64,000 bases of DNA from Paenibacillus polymyxa (GTDB lineage Bacteria; Bacillota; Bacilli; Paenibacillales; Paenibacillaceae): contig NZ_CP015423.1 in the NCBI RefSeq assembly GCF_001719045.1, positions 2,750,001 through 2,814,000 of the forward strand, given 5' to 3'. Position 1 is the stretch's first letter. Every line of letters begins with the position of its first letter. Below are positions 8,278 through 17,113 of the stretch, in pieces. Below the pieces are notes generated by a model that saw only the letters and a program-made list of their open reading frames with translations, made no database searches and had not been told where the DNA came from. The translations under genes and the position numbers were made by a program.

Positions 8278-8724
8278 ATGTCATTTTTAATAAGAAACGC
8301 TAAGCCTGATGATTTAAGCAGTTTGACCGAGTTAATGTATGAATACATCGTTGGTTTTTATCAAAACCCTAGGCCACCTATCGAAAAAATTCATAATTTG
8401 ATTCAAACCCTTTTTGAGCAGCAAAACGGTATACAGTTTGTGGCGGAACAAAATGGAGAATTAATCGGCTTTGCTACATTATTCTTTACCTTTAGCACGA
8501 TGAAAGCAGACAAAATCACAGTTATGAACGACCTATTTGTATTGGAACCCTTTAGAGATACAGAAGTAGAATCACAGCTTTTTTTAGAATGTCAAAAGTA
8601 CTCACAAAATCATGGATATGCTCAAATGACCTGGATAACTTCTACTGAGAATAAACGCGCTCAAATTTTCTTTAAAAAGATGGATGCTATCCAAGGGAGA
8701 GATTGGGTTCACTTTTCATCGTAA
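8278..8724 (+). CDS. GNAT-family N-acetyltransferase
   Basis: The 148 residues fill a single GNAT fold: an N-terminal strand and helix (IRNAKPDDLSSLTELM), a central strand (LIGFATLFF), and the strand before the acetyl-CoA loop (VMNDLFVLEPFRDTEV). The usual pyrophosphate-binding Q/RxxGxG/A loop is poorly kept (RDTEVESQ), so cofactor binding may be weak or atypical. The start follows AAAAGGGAG. It has its own promoter and a downstream hairpin. The acceptor substrate cannot be predicted. Confidence 0.75.
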   Translation: MSFLIRNAKPDDLSSLTELMYEYIVGFYQNPRPPIEKIHNLIQTLFEQQNGIQFVAEQNGELIGFATLFFTFSTMKADKITVMNDLFVLEPFRDTEVESQLFLECQKYSQNHGYAQMTWITSTENKRAQIFFKKMDAIQGRDWVHFSS

Positions 8725-8762
8725 CAATACTTTTGATACGATTTTCCGCGCTAACGGCAGTT

Positions 8763-8790
8763 CAAAGGGTACCCGATTGGGTGCCCTTTG
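8763..8790 (+). terminator. Terminator of the GNAT gene
   Basis: A 12-bp stem pairs CAAAGGGTACCC with GGGTGCCCTTTG around the loop GATT, 38 bases after the stop codon, followed by a T-rich stretch. Confidence 0.65.
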
Positions 8791-9152
8791 TTCGTAATAC
8801 ATGTTTTCACGCCATGCGGATATGGAAACATGCCGATACAATTGAAGATACGTACTGGAAAACAGCAAGACAAAATTAATTCTCCATGAAATTGTTCAAC
8901 GTAGATCCATGGGTAAAGTTTGTCGGTCGTTAAATTGCAAAATAGCTCAGTAGACCAACACATCAGATACCATACACGAGAAAATGGACGAGCCCTTCGT
9001 TAAACGCTCCAAGGATTCAGTTAGACAAACAGTTAATATGGATATGTATTAGAGTGAACCTGGATATAGAGTATACTATATGAGTATAAGTTCGATACAC
9101 GATGACATTATATATGTAATGGTATTCAAATACAGCGCAGAAGAGGTTGAAA
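8791..9152. other. Intergenic stretch without a recognisable gene
   Basis: I see no convincing coding frame here on either strand. The short minus-strand frame covering 8751-8963 has no ribosome site and reads through the terminator stem. The final 100 bases should hold the promoter of the helicase gene. Confidence 0.5.
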
Positions 9153-10598
9153 ATGAGTCAGAAGCATTTTACAGATTACGCATTAAGTGAAGAAATTGTA
9201 AGAGCGCTGAATAGCTTGGGCTATGAGACGCCAACAGAGATTCAGACGGAAGTCATTCCAGTTGCGCTTGAGAAGAAGGACCTTGTCGCCAAATCGCAAA
9301 CTGGTAGCGGCAAAACAGCTGCATATGGTATTCCACTTTGTGAGCTAGTAGATTGGAATGAGAATAAGCCCCAAGCTTTAATCCTGACGCCAACCCGTGA
9401 ACTTGCATTACAGGTCACCGAGGACATCACGAATATTGGACGCTTTAAGCGGATAAAAGCGACGCCCCTTTATGGAAAACATCCTTTTCATATTCAAAAG
9501 GCCGAGTTAAAACAAAGAACACATATGGCTGTAGGTACGCCAGGACGTGTACTGGACCATATTGAACGAGGCACGCTATCGTTAGATCGAATGGCCTACC
9601 TCGTGATTGATGAAGCTGACGAGATGCTGAATATGGGCTTTATCGAGCAAGTTCAGTCGATCATTCAGGCCCTGCCTAGTGACCGGGTTACCATGTTATT
9701 CTCCGCTACTTTTCCTGAGGATGTAGCCAGACTGTCACACATATATATGAACGATCCTGTTGAAATTGAAATAAAAGCAACCGGTATAACGACCGCTACA
9801 ATTGATCACTCTCTTATTCAGGTGAAGGAGTCAGACAAGCTGGCACTACTGCAAGATCTGCTGATTGTTGAGAATCCTGACAGCTGCATTATTTTCTGTC
9901 GTACGCAGGAGAATGTAGATACATTATTCAGAGCATTGGCTGATCTTGAATATCCATGTGATCGCATTCATGGTGGCATGGAGCAAGACGAGCGATTTGA
10001 GGTAATGAATGCATTTAGAAGGGGTCAATTCCGTTACTTGATCGCGACAGATGTTGCCGCCAGAGGAATTGATATCACGAATATCACCCATGTCATTAAC
10101 TACGATATTCCCCTTGAGAAGGAAAGCTATGTTCACCGCACAGGACGTACGGGACGTGCTGGCAAAACGGGTAAAGCCATTTCCCTCATCACTCCTAAGG
10201 ATGGCCGAAGATTAGCTGATATTGAAGCATATATTGGGTTCGCGATTCCGCAGGTAAAGGCTCCCTCAGAAGAGGCTGTTGACCTCCGTAGAGAAGATTT
10301 TGAGCAGAAACTGCATGTAAAAACCGCACTCAAAAAAGATAAGCGCGAGCAACTAAACCAACAGATTATGAAGCTGAACTTTAAAGGCGGTAAGAAGAAA
10401 AAACTTAGAGCTGTCGACTTCGTGGGGACCATCGCTAAGCTTGACGGGGTCACCGCAGATGATATCGGGATTATTACGATTCTGGATTATGCGACAGATG
10501 TTGAGATTCTGAATGGTAAAGGTCCACTGGTGCTCGAGATTATGAAGAATACAACCGTAAAGGGTAAGCTGTTAAAAGTACGCAAAGGGAATAAGTAG
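9153..10598 (+). CDS. dbpA: DEAD-box RNA helicase, DbpA/YxiN type
   Basis: The 481-residue protein has two RecA domains and a C-terminal RNA-recognition domain. Motifs are all present: Q motif ([10 protein letters not shown]), Walker A (SQTGSGKT), Ia (PTRELALQ), DEAD (VIDEADEML), SAT (LFSATFP), and the domain-2 motifs IIFCRT and [10 protein letters not shown]. The last 75 residues (after [10 protein letters not shown]) match the DbpA/YxiN domain that recognises hairpin 92 of 23S rRNA, so it should act in large-subunit assembly. ATG 9153 sits 6 bases after AGAGG; an in-frame TTG lies too near. Confidence 0.93.
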   Translation: MSQKHFTDYALSEEIVRALNSLGYETPTEIQTEVIPVALEKKDLVAKSQTGSGKTAAYGIPLCELVDWNENKPQALILTPTRELALQVTEDITNIGRFKRIKATPLYGKHPFHIQKAELKQRTHMAVGTPGRVLDHIERGTLSLDRMAYLVIDEADEMLNMGFIEQVQSIIQALPSDRVTMLFSATFPEDVARLSHIYMNDPVEIEIKATGITTATIDHSLIQVKESDKLALLQDLLIVENPDSCIIFCRTQENVDTLFRALADLEYPCDRIHGGMEQDERFEVMNAFRRGQFRYLIATDVAARGIDITNITHVINYDIPLEKESYVHRTGRTGRAGKTGKAISLITPKDGRRLADIEAYIGFAIPQVKAPSEEAVDLRREDFEQKLHVKTALKKDKREQLNQQIMKLNFKGGKKKKLRAVDFVGTIAKLDGVTADDIGIITILDYATDVEILNGKGPLVLEIMKNTTVKGKLLKVRKGNK

Positions 10599-10624
10599 AA
10601 GATACGCTGCACTAAAGAGGGTGA

Positions 10625-10680
10625 GGCAATCCCGCCCAGCATAGCCGATGGTTTTCGTTAGCTATACGGGCGGGATTGCC
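10625..10680. terminator. Terminator of the helicase gene
   Basis: A 13-bp perfect stem (10625-10637 with 10668-10680) carries an inner pairing AGCATAGC/GCTAT. It lies 27 bases after the helicase stop and is followed by a T-rich stretch. Confidence 0.7.
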
Positions 10681-10820
10681 GAGTTTATCTCTTGATCGTT
10701 TAATTTATCTTTCCATTTTGAATTTGCAAGAAAATCGTATGCTCTCTTGGATAAAACCATATCGTCATCTTCACCTAATCCATAGGTTATTTTGAAAAAG
10801 CACTCCTGAATCGTTTCAGA
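10662..10820 (-). pseudogene. C-terminal fragment of an unknown protein
   Basis: The minus strand reads about 52 codons without a stop, with protein-like content: ECFFKITYGLGEDDDMV followed by LSKRAYDFLANSKWKDKL. It begins directly after the stop codon of the neighbouring membrane gene without a start codon, and ends inside the helicase terminator stem. It looks like a piece of a deleted gene. The family is not recognised. Confidence 0.4.
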
Positions 10821-10822
10821 GT

Positions 10823-11197
10823 TTACTTACTATTGCGACGTCTAAAGTTATTAAAAATGTAATGTCTAAATAGAACAATTGAAATCTCGGGTAGCAATAC
10901 AGCAAATATGTATAACAATATAATGAATGGTAATGACGAAATGAAAATTTCAGCGCCCTGGTCTGTTTTCACACGTTCAACTAGCAGCCACCACATAGGT
11001 ACGGATATAATCCACACCAAGACATTAGAGATGATTACATAAAAAGTATTTTTCCATAACAGACAAAACAAAATTGCAATAATGGCCGGAACAGTCCATG
11101 AACCTATCGTATGACCATTACTTAATATAACAAATGTTATAACAGGATATAAAAGTGCAACCACCAGCTGGACTCCCCTATTATCATAAAACTTCAT
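10823..11197 (-). CDS. Small integral membrane protein of unknown function
   Basis: The 124 residues hold four hydrophobic segments (about 10-27, 33-50, 52-72 and 88-110) and a basic C-terminus (RHYIFNNFRRRNSK), which would face the cytoplasm. The start follows AAAAAGGGGATGGGAAA. Translation is of low GC and no family is recognised. Nearby genes do not reveal its role. Confidence 0.6.
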   Translation of the reverse strand: MKFYDNRGVQLVVALLYPVITFVILSNGHTIGSWTVPAIIAILFCLLWKNTFYVIISNVLVWIISVPMWWLLVERVKTDQGAEIFISSLPFIILLYIFAVLLPEISIVLFRHYIFNNFRRRNSK

Positions 11198-11452
11198 TTT
11201 CCCATCCCCTTTTTTCTTTACAATCTATTTTTTAATTTTTTGATAGGTATATTTATTATTCTATTTATTTCCACAATAAAAATCCAAGCTCTATGAAATC
11301 AACAACGTTGGTGATAATTGTTCTGCTTTATCGTATTCTCTTAGAGGGTTGATTTAATACTTAAAAAATTTTAGAAAAGATGTCCCTTTGGTTCATCTTC
11401 ATTTGTTATACAGATATAGTTTTCTTTTTAATCAGAGGGGGTGCCTAAATCT

Positions 11453-12043
11453 TTGAATGAGGAAATCGAATATAGAATTAAACGGGTCCAAGCTGGCGAG
11501 ATCCAGGATTACGCCTACATTGTGAAGGAGCATCAGCGTCAGATTTTTGTGTATTGCTGGCGGCTGTTAGGAAGTGAGCATGAAGCAGAAGAAGCCGTGC
11601 AGGATATTTTGGTCAAAGCTTTTGAGAAAATTAATATGTACAAGCCGACTATGGGGTTTTCTTCCTGGTTGTATAAAATGGCTTATCATCACTGCCTGAA
11701 CCTGATTCGCCGGAAGAATCTGCAGCGCAAATTTAGAATTAATTTGTTTACCTCAACTAACATGACTTCAGACAGCGCCGCGCAGGTTATGGAACGTCAG
11801 CTTTTCAGTGAACCGCTAAGCCGGGCATTGGGCCAACTGAATGCAGAAGAACGAAACCTGCTGGTGCTACGCATTTTTGAAGAAAAATCGTTTGGAGAAA
11901 TCGGGGAAATTATGAACAAAAGCGAGGAAGCTATCAAGAAAAAATACGGCAGAACAAAAACAAAGCTCAAAAAAATGATGGAGCCCATAAAGGAGGACCC
12001 AAAATGCGTGAATTACAAGACAGAACTCAGGAACAAGGTCTGA
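11453..12043 (+). CDS. ECF-type sigma factor
   Basis: The two sigma-70 regions are clear: region 2 (about residues 20-90, with FVYCWRLLGSEHEAEEAVQDI and SSWLYKMAYHHCLNLIRRK) and region 4 (about 125-180, with LNAEERNLLVLRIFEE and FGEIGEIMNKSEEAIKKKYGR). It directs RNA polymerase to stress promoters. TTG at 11453 is 11 bases after GAGGGGG; an in-frame GTG at 11441 abuts that site, so the start is uncertain. The gene overlaps the following anti-sigma-like gene by 40 bases, the usual arrangement of a sigma/anti-sigma pair. Confidence 0.88.
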   Translation: MNEEIEYRIKRVQAGEIQDYAYIVKEHQRQIFVYCWRLLGSEHEAEEAVQDILVKAFEKINMYKPTMGFSSWLYKMAYHHCLNLIRRKNLQRKFRINLFTSTNMTSDSAAQVMERQLFSEPLSRALGQLNAEERNLLVLRIFEEKSFGEIGEIMNKSEEAIKKKYGRTKTKLKKMMEPIKEDPKCVNYKTELRNKV

Positions 12044-13071
12044 AATACACCGACCTGAAAGACAAAGGCTTTAAAAATATGGACTTGTTGACGGAGCCAG
12101 AGAACGCCTTAAAAATACAAGCCTTTGACGTCTCTGACAAAGTGATGGAACAGGTCTACCAAAAGGCGAAACCCAAAAAGGGACTCATCGTAAAAATGCG
12201 TCTTCAACCGCGCATCACCGCTCCTATTATGATCTTACTTTTTGTATTAGGCGCCTCTGTGACTGGGTACGCCGCTTCGCAATATCTGGAATTACGTAAC
12301 GGCAAAGGCGATGTCGTATTAAATACCGCCAAAACACCTGCCGAAACGGACGCTTCCCAAACGTATACAACCACCTACACACAGTGGAACGAAAAGGTGA
12401 GAGACCGTCTACAGCCTGGAGAGTATGCCGCCTATTACGTTAAGGACGATTCTATGAATCCAAGAAATTCGTCTAATCCTGTCCTGTTTGCATACAAACC
12501 GACTGAACTTTCTAGCTTCAGCAGTCTGCAGGATGAAATCAAGCGTACAGAAGCCCCACTATTCCACAATCCTACTCATCTGCCGAATGGCTACCGATTT
12601 GATTTCGGATACCTCTATCCAGTCGCTGCATATCCTGGGATGATGAACAAAGAGGAATATCGGGCTTTAACGGATAAACTGATGCAACAGGCCAAGGCCG
12701 CACCGAAAGGTGAAAATCTGTTTATTCAAAAGCTGAGCTGGGGCAAGTCAGACTTCACCTTTGCCCGGTATGCAAGAGGAAATGACTATGTAAACATCAC
12801 CGTCACCAAGTACGCTCCCGAAGTCACAAAGACGACCGTGATGCAAAATGAACAGGATTCGGCTGAGGAACTGATGATCAAAGGAACCAAGGCCTATTAC
12901 ATCAGGGCAAGCGAAACAAGCACGCCCTTGGAGGTAGGGAAAAATCGACTGGGATGGCTCGATGAAAAAAGGCGTTTACACTACAACATATCTGATAACC
13001 AGGACAGCCCGCTGAGCAAAGAAGACCTGGTAAAAATAGCCGAGGATTTGCTTAACGGTTCACCGCAATAG
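12004..13071 (+). CDS. Membrane-anchored anti-sigma-like protein
   Basis: The 355 residues divide into a cytoplasmic N-terminal part (1-72), one membrane helix (about 73-90, ITAPIMILLFVLGASVTGYA) and a large extracytoplasmic part. The end of that part (YIRASETSTPLEVGKNRLGWLDEKRR) resembles DUF4367-type domains. No ZAS zinc motif is visible. The start follows AAAGGAGGACCCAAA inside the sigma gene. The overlap suggests that it holds the sigma factor inactive until an envelope signal arrives; this role is inferred from context. Confidence 0.75.
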   Translation: MRELQDRTQEQGLKYTDLKDKGFKNMDLLTEPENALKIQAFDVSDKVMEQVYQKAKPKKGLIVKMRLQPRITAPIMILLFVLGASVTGYAASQYLELRNGKGDVVLNTAKTPAETDASQTYTTTYTQWNEKVRDRLQPGEYAAYYVKDDSMNPRNSSNPVLFAYKPTELSSFSSLQDEIKRTEAPLFHNPTHLPNGYRFDFGYLYPVAAYPGMMNKEEYRALTDKLMQQAKAAPKGENLFIQKLSWGKSDFTFARYARGNDYVNITVTKYAPEVTKTTVMQNEQDSAEELMIKGTKAYYIRASETSTPLEVGKNRLGWLDEKRRLHYNISDNQDSPLSKEDLVKIAEDLLNGSPQ

Positions 13072-13093
13072 CTATAAAGGAAAAGCTTTGAAG

Positions 13094-13127
13094 AGAGACC
13101 ATCCTTTTTTAAGAGTGGTCTCTTTTT
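13094..13127 (+). terminator. Terminator of the sigma/anti-sigma operon
   Basis: An 8-bp stem AGAGACCA/TGGTCTCT is followed by TTTT, 23 bases after the stop codon. Confidence 0.7.
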
Positions 13128-13162
13128 GGAGATTAGTCCTTATACCTTTTCCTCACAAACTA

Positions 13163-13738
13163 TTACGGCATGTTCCACAATCTTTTTACCTCAACTAATT
13201 CCTGATCATTGAATTCCATTCTGTATACGTCTGGTTTGGATGTGTGTAGTAAAAAATTCAAATCGTACTGCTTGTCATAATACCCCATCATTAAAGTCAT
13301 CACAGCTCCATGAGTGCCTAATGCGACTTTCCGTCCTCGGTAGATTTTTAACAATTCCTTTAAGACCGTTATACTTCGGTTCTGACAAACTGCATTAGAC
13401 TCTCCTCCCGTTAAAGAAAAGTTGGGATCAGAAAATGACTTATCTAACAAAGGGAATAATTCATCATCGGGCATTCGGTTGTCTTCACTAGAAAAAATTC
13501 TTTCTTTAAGATCCTCGAATATTAAAACTTCTTGTCCTGAGCATTGAGCTAATTCTTGAATGGTTAGGATTGCCCGTTGATATGGACTTGAAACGAAAAC
13601 CTCGTTCCCCTCTCCTCTTAATAATTCAGTTATTTGAAAAGCATCTGACTTGCCTTTATCAGTCAAACCTCTTGTTCTTTCATTTCCTTCCGTCTTCGGT
13701 GATTCGCCATGTCTCACCATGTAAATGAAAGTTTTCAT
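13163..13738 (-). CDS. Histidine phosphatase superfamily protein
   Basis: The catalytic RHG motif appears as YMVRHGES near the N-terminus, and the second histidine is in ALGTHGAVMTLMM. The 191-residue length suits the phosphoglycerate-mutase-like branch. ATG 13738 follows GGAGG at 5 bases; a longer frame begins 60 bases earlier without a ribosome site. The substrate is unknown; members of this branch dephosphorylate sugars, nucleotides or proteins. It stands as a single gene. Confidence 0.8.
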   Translation of the reverse strand: MKTFIYMVRHGESPKTEGNERTRGLTDKGKSDAFQITELLRGEGNEVFVSSPYQRAILTIQELAQCSGQEVLIFEDLKERIFSSEDNRMPDDELFPLLDKSFSDPNFSLTGGESNAVCQNRSITVLKELLKIYRGRKVALGTHGAVMTLMMGYYDKQYDLNFLLHTSKPDVYRMEFNDQELVEVKRLWNMP

Positions 13739-13850
13739 AGTATCCTCCATGAAGAGCTGATGAATTTTTATTACATGATATTCGTGACTCACTACCAAGT
13801 CACCTTTTGCTAGGATAGTTTTCTCTTGTTTCTTATTGCATAAGTCTTTC

Positions 13851-13881
13851 TTGAAGGTGACGTTACGTCATTTGCTATACT
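13851..13881 (+). promoter_or_regulatory. MerR-type promoter with 19-base spacer
   Basis: TTGAAG (13851-13856) and TATACT (13876-13881) are 19 bases apart, the over-long spacer typical of MerR-activated promoters. The spacer contains the 13-base dyad TGACGT-T-ACGTCA (13858-13870). It drives the merR gene itself. Confidence 0.7.
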
Positions 13882-13927
13882 GACTGAGAACGACATGCTA
13901 GAGCAATCAATTGGATGTGAGCAATGA

Positions 13928-14419
13928 ATGGACAAAGAGAACTGTCTGACGACAGGACAGCTTGCCAAACGTACAGGGATAACAGTCAGGACATTGCGAT
14001 ATTACGATCAAATTGGACTTCTGAGTCCAGGAGGTCACCGCACTGGATCCATAAGACTGTACAACATGAAGGATATGGAAAGATTACAGCGGATTCAGAT
14101 GTTGAAGTATCTAGGGTTATCGCTTCAAAAAATAATGGACATTTTAGATGCAGAATCGCCATCCAACGGAGAGATCAGACATTCGTTGCAAGCACAACTC
14201 GATGTTTTACAAAAGAAAATTGCCCATACGGAGCACGTAGTGCATGCAATACGAGATGCTATGGAAATGTCGGCCTTTGGCTCCGATTGGAACCATTTGG
14301 CGGATGTTATCCAAACCGTGCAGAGTGAGCAAAATTGGGGGGAGCAATATCGGACGGCGAACCGTCTGCAAACGCGGATACATCTTTACGACAAGTACAG
14401 TACGAATCCCCAGGTCTGA
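13928..14419 (+). CDS. MerR-family regulator, probably truncated at its C-terminus
   Basis: Residues 8-75 form the MerR winged helix (LTTGQLAKRTGITVRTLRYYD is its first half), and residues 80-110 the dimer coiled coil. After LQTRIHLYDKYSTNPQ the expected ligand domain is missing: the frame reads one more residue and stops. The next frame immediately continues the tail of a different gene. A deletion near 14413 therefore removed the effector domain and the start of the neighbour. The DNA-binding part could still be active. Confidence 0.75.
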   Translation: MDKENCLTTGQLAKRTGITVRTLRYYDQIGLLSPGGHRTGSIRLYNMKDMERLQRIQMLKYLGLSLQKIMDILDAESPSNGEIRHSLQAQLDVLQKKIAHTEHVVHAIRDAMEMSAFGSDWNHLADVIQTVQSEQNWGEQYRTANRLQTRIHLYDKYSTNPQV

Positions 14420-14711
14420 AAAGAACGTCAACTACATGAATGAAATTGCTCTTCAAGTTTACGAGGCTGGTCACATGCCGGTGCTGGGAGAGTGGTATGC
14501 TTTGCCCCTTATCGCGACAGCCGGTTCCACTGCTCTGGGAGATGAGACCTTTAACAAAATCTTTCACCCGTCTTCCATTCGCCTGCTTGATTACTGTAAC
14601 GCCGTGCTTCGGGTTGGAGGACCCTCTCAGGGTGCCGATGAAATGGTAAGGGTGGCGAAAGAGAAAGGATTGTTGATTTACGAACGGCTCGACGAACTTC
14701 CGTTGGTGTGA
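14412..14711 (+). pseudogene. 5'-truncated DUF4406-like gene
   Basis: The frame encodes about 93 residues starting NVNYMNEIALQVYEAG and ending GLLIYERLDELPLV. The segment VLRVGGPSQGADEMVRVAKEKG resembles the C-terminal half of DUF4406, nucleoside 2-deoxyribosyltransferase-like proteins. The N-terminal half with its first Rossmann strand is missing. ATG 14436 has no ribosome site. Together with the merR gene it marks a deletion junction. Confidence 0.55.
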
Positions 14712-14778
14712 TATATCCTCTTTGACCAGACCAAAGACAACTTGCTCTGGGCCTCCTCCAGATCACCCGAAGAATCTC

Positions 14779-15702
14779 TCAATCAACTGAGACACTAAGG
14801 GAATTGCGCAAATGTTTAACATCACTCATCGGTGGACGCCCAAACATGCGTCCATATTCCCGGCTGAACTGCGAAGGGCTCTCATAGCCGACGCGAAAGC
14901 CTGCATCGACGGCTTCCAATCCCTCCGAGAGCAGTAAGCGGCGTGCAGTCTGCAGTCGAATGGCCTTCTGATACTGCAGAGGACTTATAGCCGTTACCTT
15001 TTTAAAATGCTTGTGTAAGGAAGAAGGGCTCATGTTTACTTCCTTCGCCAATTCTTCAATCACAAGAGGCTTAGAGTAATCGCGGGTTATCAGATGGATC
15101 GCTTGGGAGATGCTATGTGCATAGCTACCAACTACGGCAAATTGCCTGATTAAAGCCCCCTGCTCACCTTGTAATACACGATAAAGGATCTCGTGCGTGA
15201 TAAGCGGCGCAAGAAACTGAATATCCGCAGGCGTACCCGAAAGTCTGACAAGCCGAAGCAGCGCATCAAGCAGCAGAGGGTCAAATTGGCTCACTAGTAT
15301 GCCGCGTCCAGTCTTTACGGTACCTTGAGGAGGACTCTTCTTGATAATGTCCAAAATGACGTCTGGAGTAATGGATAATTGAAGACTTAGATAAGGAAGC
15401 TCCGACGAGGCTTGAGTTATTTTACCAATTACGGGAAGTTGAACTGATGTGACCATGTAGGTTGTTGGATCGTACACATAGTTTTCTCCAGCCAGCATTG
15501 CTGTCTTTGAGCCTTGTGCAACCACGTACAGGGAGGGCATATGGACCGTATGATTCAGCTCGGACACATGGCTTGCACGTCTGAAATAAAGTCCTGGCAC
15601 AGACGAGACAAACGTACCATCCGAAGACGCATGTTGATCAATTAGATGAATCAGTTCTTGTAGATTCGTAGAAATATCAGAGGGGGGCGGAGACGAAATC
15701 AT
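14779..15702 (-). CDS. AraC-family regulator with AraC_N domain
   Basis: The 307-residue protein has an N-terminal cupin-like AraC_N domain (about 20-175, with HMPSLYVVAQGSKTAML and SVQLPVIGKI) and a C-terminal pair of helix-turn-helix motifs (about 195-295, with LAKEVNMSPSSLHKHFKKV and AGFRVGYESPSQFSREYGRMF). The start follows GGAAGGTGAAGC. It is transcribed away from an SDR gene. Regulators of this subfamily often control the adjacent oxidoreductase, so that gene is the likely target. Confidence 0.87.
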   Translation of the reverse strand: MISSPPPSDISTNLQELIHLIDQHASSDGTFVSSVPGLYFRRASHVSELNHTVHMPSLYVVAQGSKTAMLAGENYVYDPTTYMVTSVQLPVIGKITQASSELPYLSLQLSITPDVILDIIKKSPPQGTVKTGRGILVSQFDPLLLDALLRLVRLSGTPADIQFLAPLITHEILYRVLQGEQGALIRQFAVVGSYAHSISQAIHLITRDYSKPLVIEELAKEVNMSPSSLHKHFKKVTAISPLQYQKAIRLQTARRLLLSEGLEAVDAGFRVGYESPSQFSREYGRMFGRPPMSDVKHLRNSLSVSVD

Positions 15703-15887
15703 TCATGCTTCACCTTCCTTTCCGTTGAACGCTAATATTGATGTGCTAATTATATGCGCGCCGAATAGGATTAGGCAAGAATTGGACTTGATCGGTCTAC
15801 CTGTCTCAATCGAATTCTACTTAAAATTTACTTGCAAGGCCAACAGAGGGCCTAAGGCAAATAGATCAAAGGAAGAAGGATTGGGCT

Positions 15888-16634
15888 ATGCATTTGGAAG
15901 GAAGAATAGAGAACAAAGTCGTCGTGATTACAGGTGCAAGCAGCGGAATTGGAGAAGCAACAGCACTGTTGCTTGCCGAGCGTGGAGCAAAAGTCGTGCT
16001 TGGAGCGCGCGGAGCGGAGCGCCTTGAAGCGCTAGCGACACGCATTTCCAATGGAGGTGGCGAAGCTGTTTATGCACGCACTGACGTGAGACGGCGCGAG
16101 GATCTGTGCAATCTCGTTAATTTAGCTTGCGAACGGTACGGGAAGCTGGATGTTCTCGTCAGCAACGCTGGCGTTATGCCTATTTCCCCTCTCGAAGATC
16201 TGTGTGTCGAGGACTGGGAGGACATGATTGATGTCAACATTAAAGGCGTTTTGTACGGTATAGCCGCAGCGTTGCCTATCTTTCGCAAGCAGGGTTCCGG
16301 ACATTTCGTGAACATCGCTTCTGTAGCAGGACATAAGACTGTGCCGAACCAGTCGGTCTACTCCGGTACGAAGTTCGCCGTGCGCGCCATCTCAGAGGGA
16401 TTGCGCCAGGAGGCTGGCGACAAGCTGCGCGTGACCATCATTTCGCCTGGTATTGTGCAGACGAATTTCACGGAGGGTATGACCAATCCAGCATTGAGAG
16501 ATCAACTCGCTGCCATTCGGGATAAACTAGCCATGACACCTGACGCGATAGCCCGTGCAATTGGATTCGCAATTGAACAACCGGCCGATATTGATGTGAA
16601 CGAAATCGTAATCCGTCCAACCGCACAAATGTAA
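15888..16634 (+). CDS. Short-chain dehydrogenase/reductase
   Basis: A 248-residue classical SDR. The cofactor motif TGASSGIG (residues 15-22), the structural NAG motif (VSNAGVM), the catalytic Ser (ASVAG) and the Tyr/Lys pair (YSGTK) are all present. Arg in LGARGAERL after strand two suggests NADP. It resembles the YdfG-like group that reduces small carbonyls. The start follows AAGGAAGAAGGA. It is divergent from the AraC regulator. The natural substrate is unknown. Confidence 0.87.
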   Translation: MHLEGRIENKVVVITGASSGIGEATALLLAERGAKVVLGARGAERLEALATRISNGGGEAVYARTDVRRREDLCNLVNLACERYGKLDVLVSNAGVMPISPLEDLCVEDWEDMIDVNIKGVLYGIAAALPIFRKQGSGHFVNIASVAGHKTVPNQSVYSGTKFAVRAISEGLRQEAGDKLRVTIISPGIVQTNFTEGMTNPALRDQLAAIRDKLAMTPDAIARAIGFAIEQPADIDVNEIVIRPTAQM

Positions 16635-16694
16635 TATAAATAGATAGGGCCACCTCCTCTTGTGAGTGCGTCCCTATCTATTTAGCATAAAGCT

Positions 16695-16855
16695 TTACCA
16701 TGGAAGCTGTTCATCCATGTAATAGAATCCGCCCGTTGGACCATCCTCCGAGAGGGTCGCCAGTCGGACCGCCGTTTTCGCTCCATCCTCCACCGACAGC
16801 TCTGCCTTTTCCCCGCCCATCTGCGTTTTAACCAAGCCGGGGTAGCAATCCGCTG
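16695..16855 (-). pseudogene. C-terminal fragment of a second SDR
   Basis: The minus strand encodes CYPGLVKTQMGGEKAELS, then VEDGAKTAVRLATLSEDGPT and GFYYMDEQLPW, ending at the stop 16695-16697. This is a typical SDR C-terminus of the carbonyl-reductase type. The first 180 or so residues, with cofactor and catalytic motifs, are absent. Upstream bases code for an unrelated peptide in another frame, so a deletion joined two genes here. Confidence 0.65.
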
Positions 16856-17005
16856 CACCAGTTCATTGGACAACTGGAACTGAATAGAGCCTATAGTGCT
16901 GCTTTCTTTTCTGTCTGGCTTCATCCTATCATATTGGGAACGGTCGTTAAGTAATTATTTCCACCCCAAGGATTGCAAAATTTTGTATTGTTAAGCAAGC
17001 ATTTT

Positions 17006-17028
17006 AGCGGTGGGGGCTTCCCACCGCT
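17006..17028 (-). terminator. Hairpin downstream of mqo
   Basis: A 9-bp stem AGCGGTGGG/CCCACCGCT around a 5-base loop lies about 86 bases past the mqo stop. The following sequence is A/T-rich but has only a short T-run. Confidence 0.5.
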
Positions 17029-17113
17029 TGGTGTTGTTGCTTATTCGACTTTAAAATATATCGTAAGATTCCTGTACAGTAGTGGGATGATCCAGTTACC
17101 AGCCATGCAAAAA

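Noticed and set aside
8751..8963. 70-codon minus-strand frame after the GNAT gene
   Set aside because: It reads through a terminator stem and lacks a ribosome site and protein-like content.
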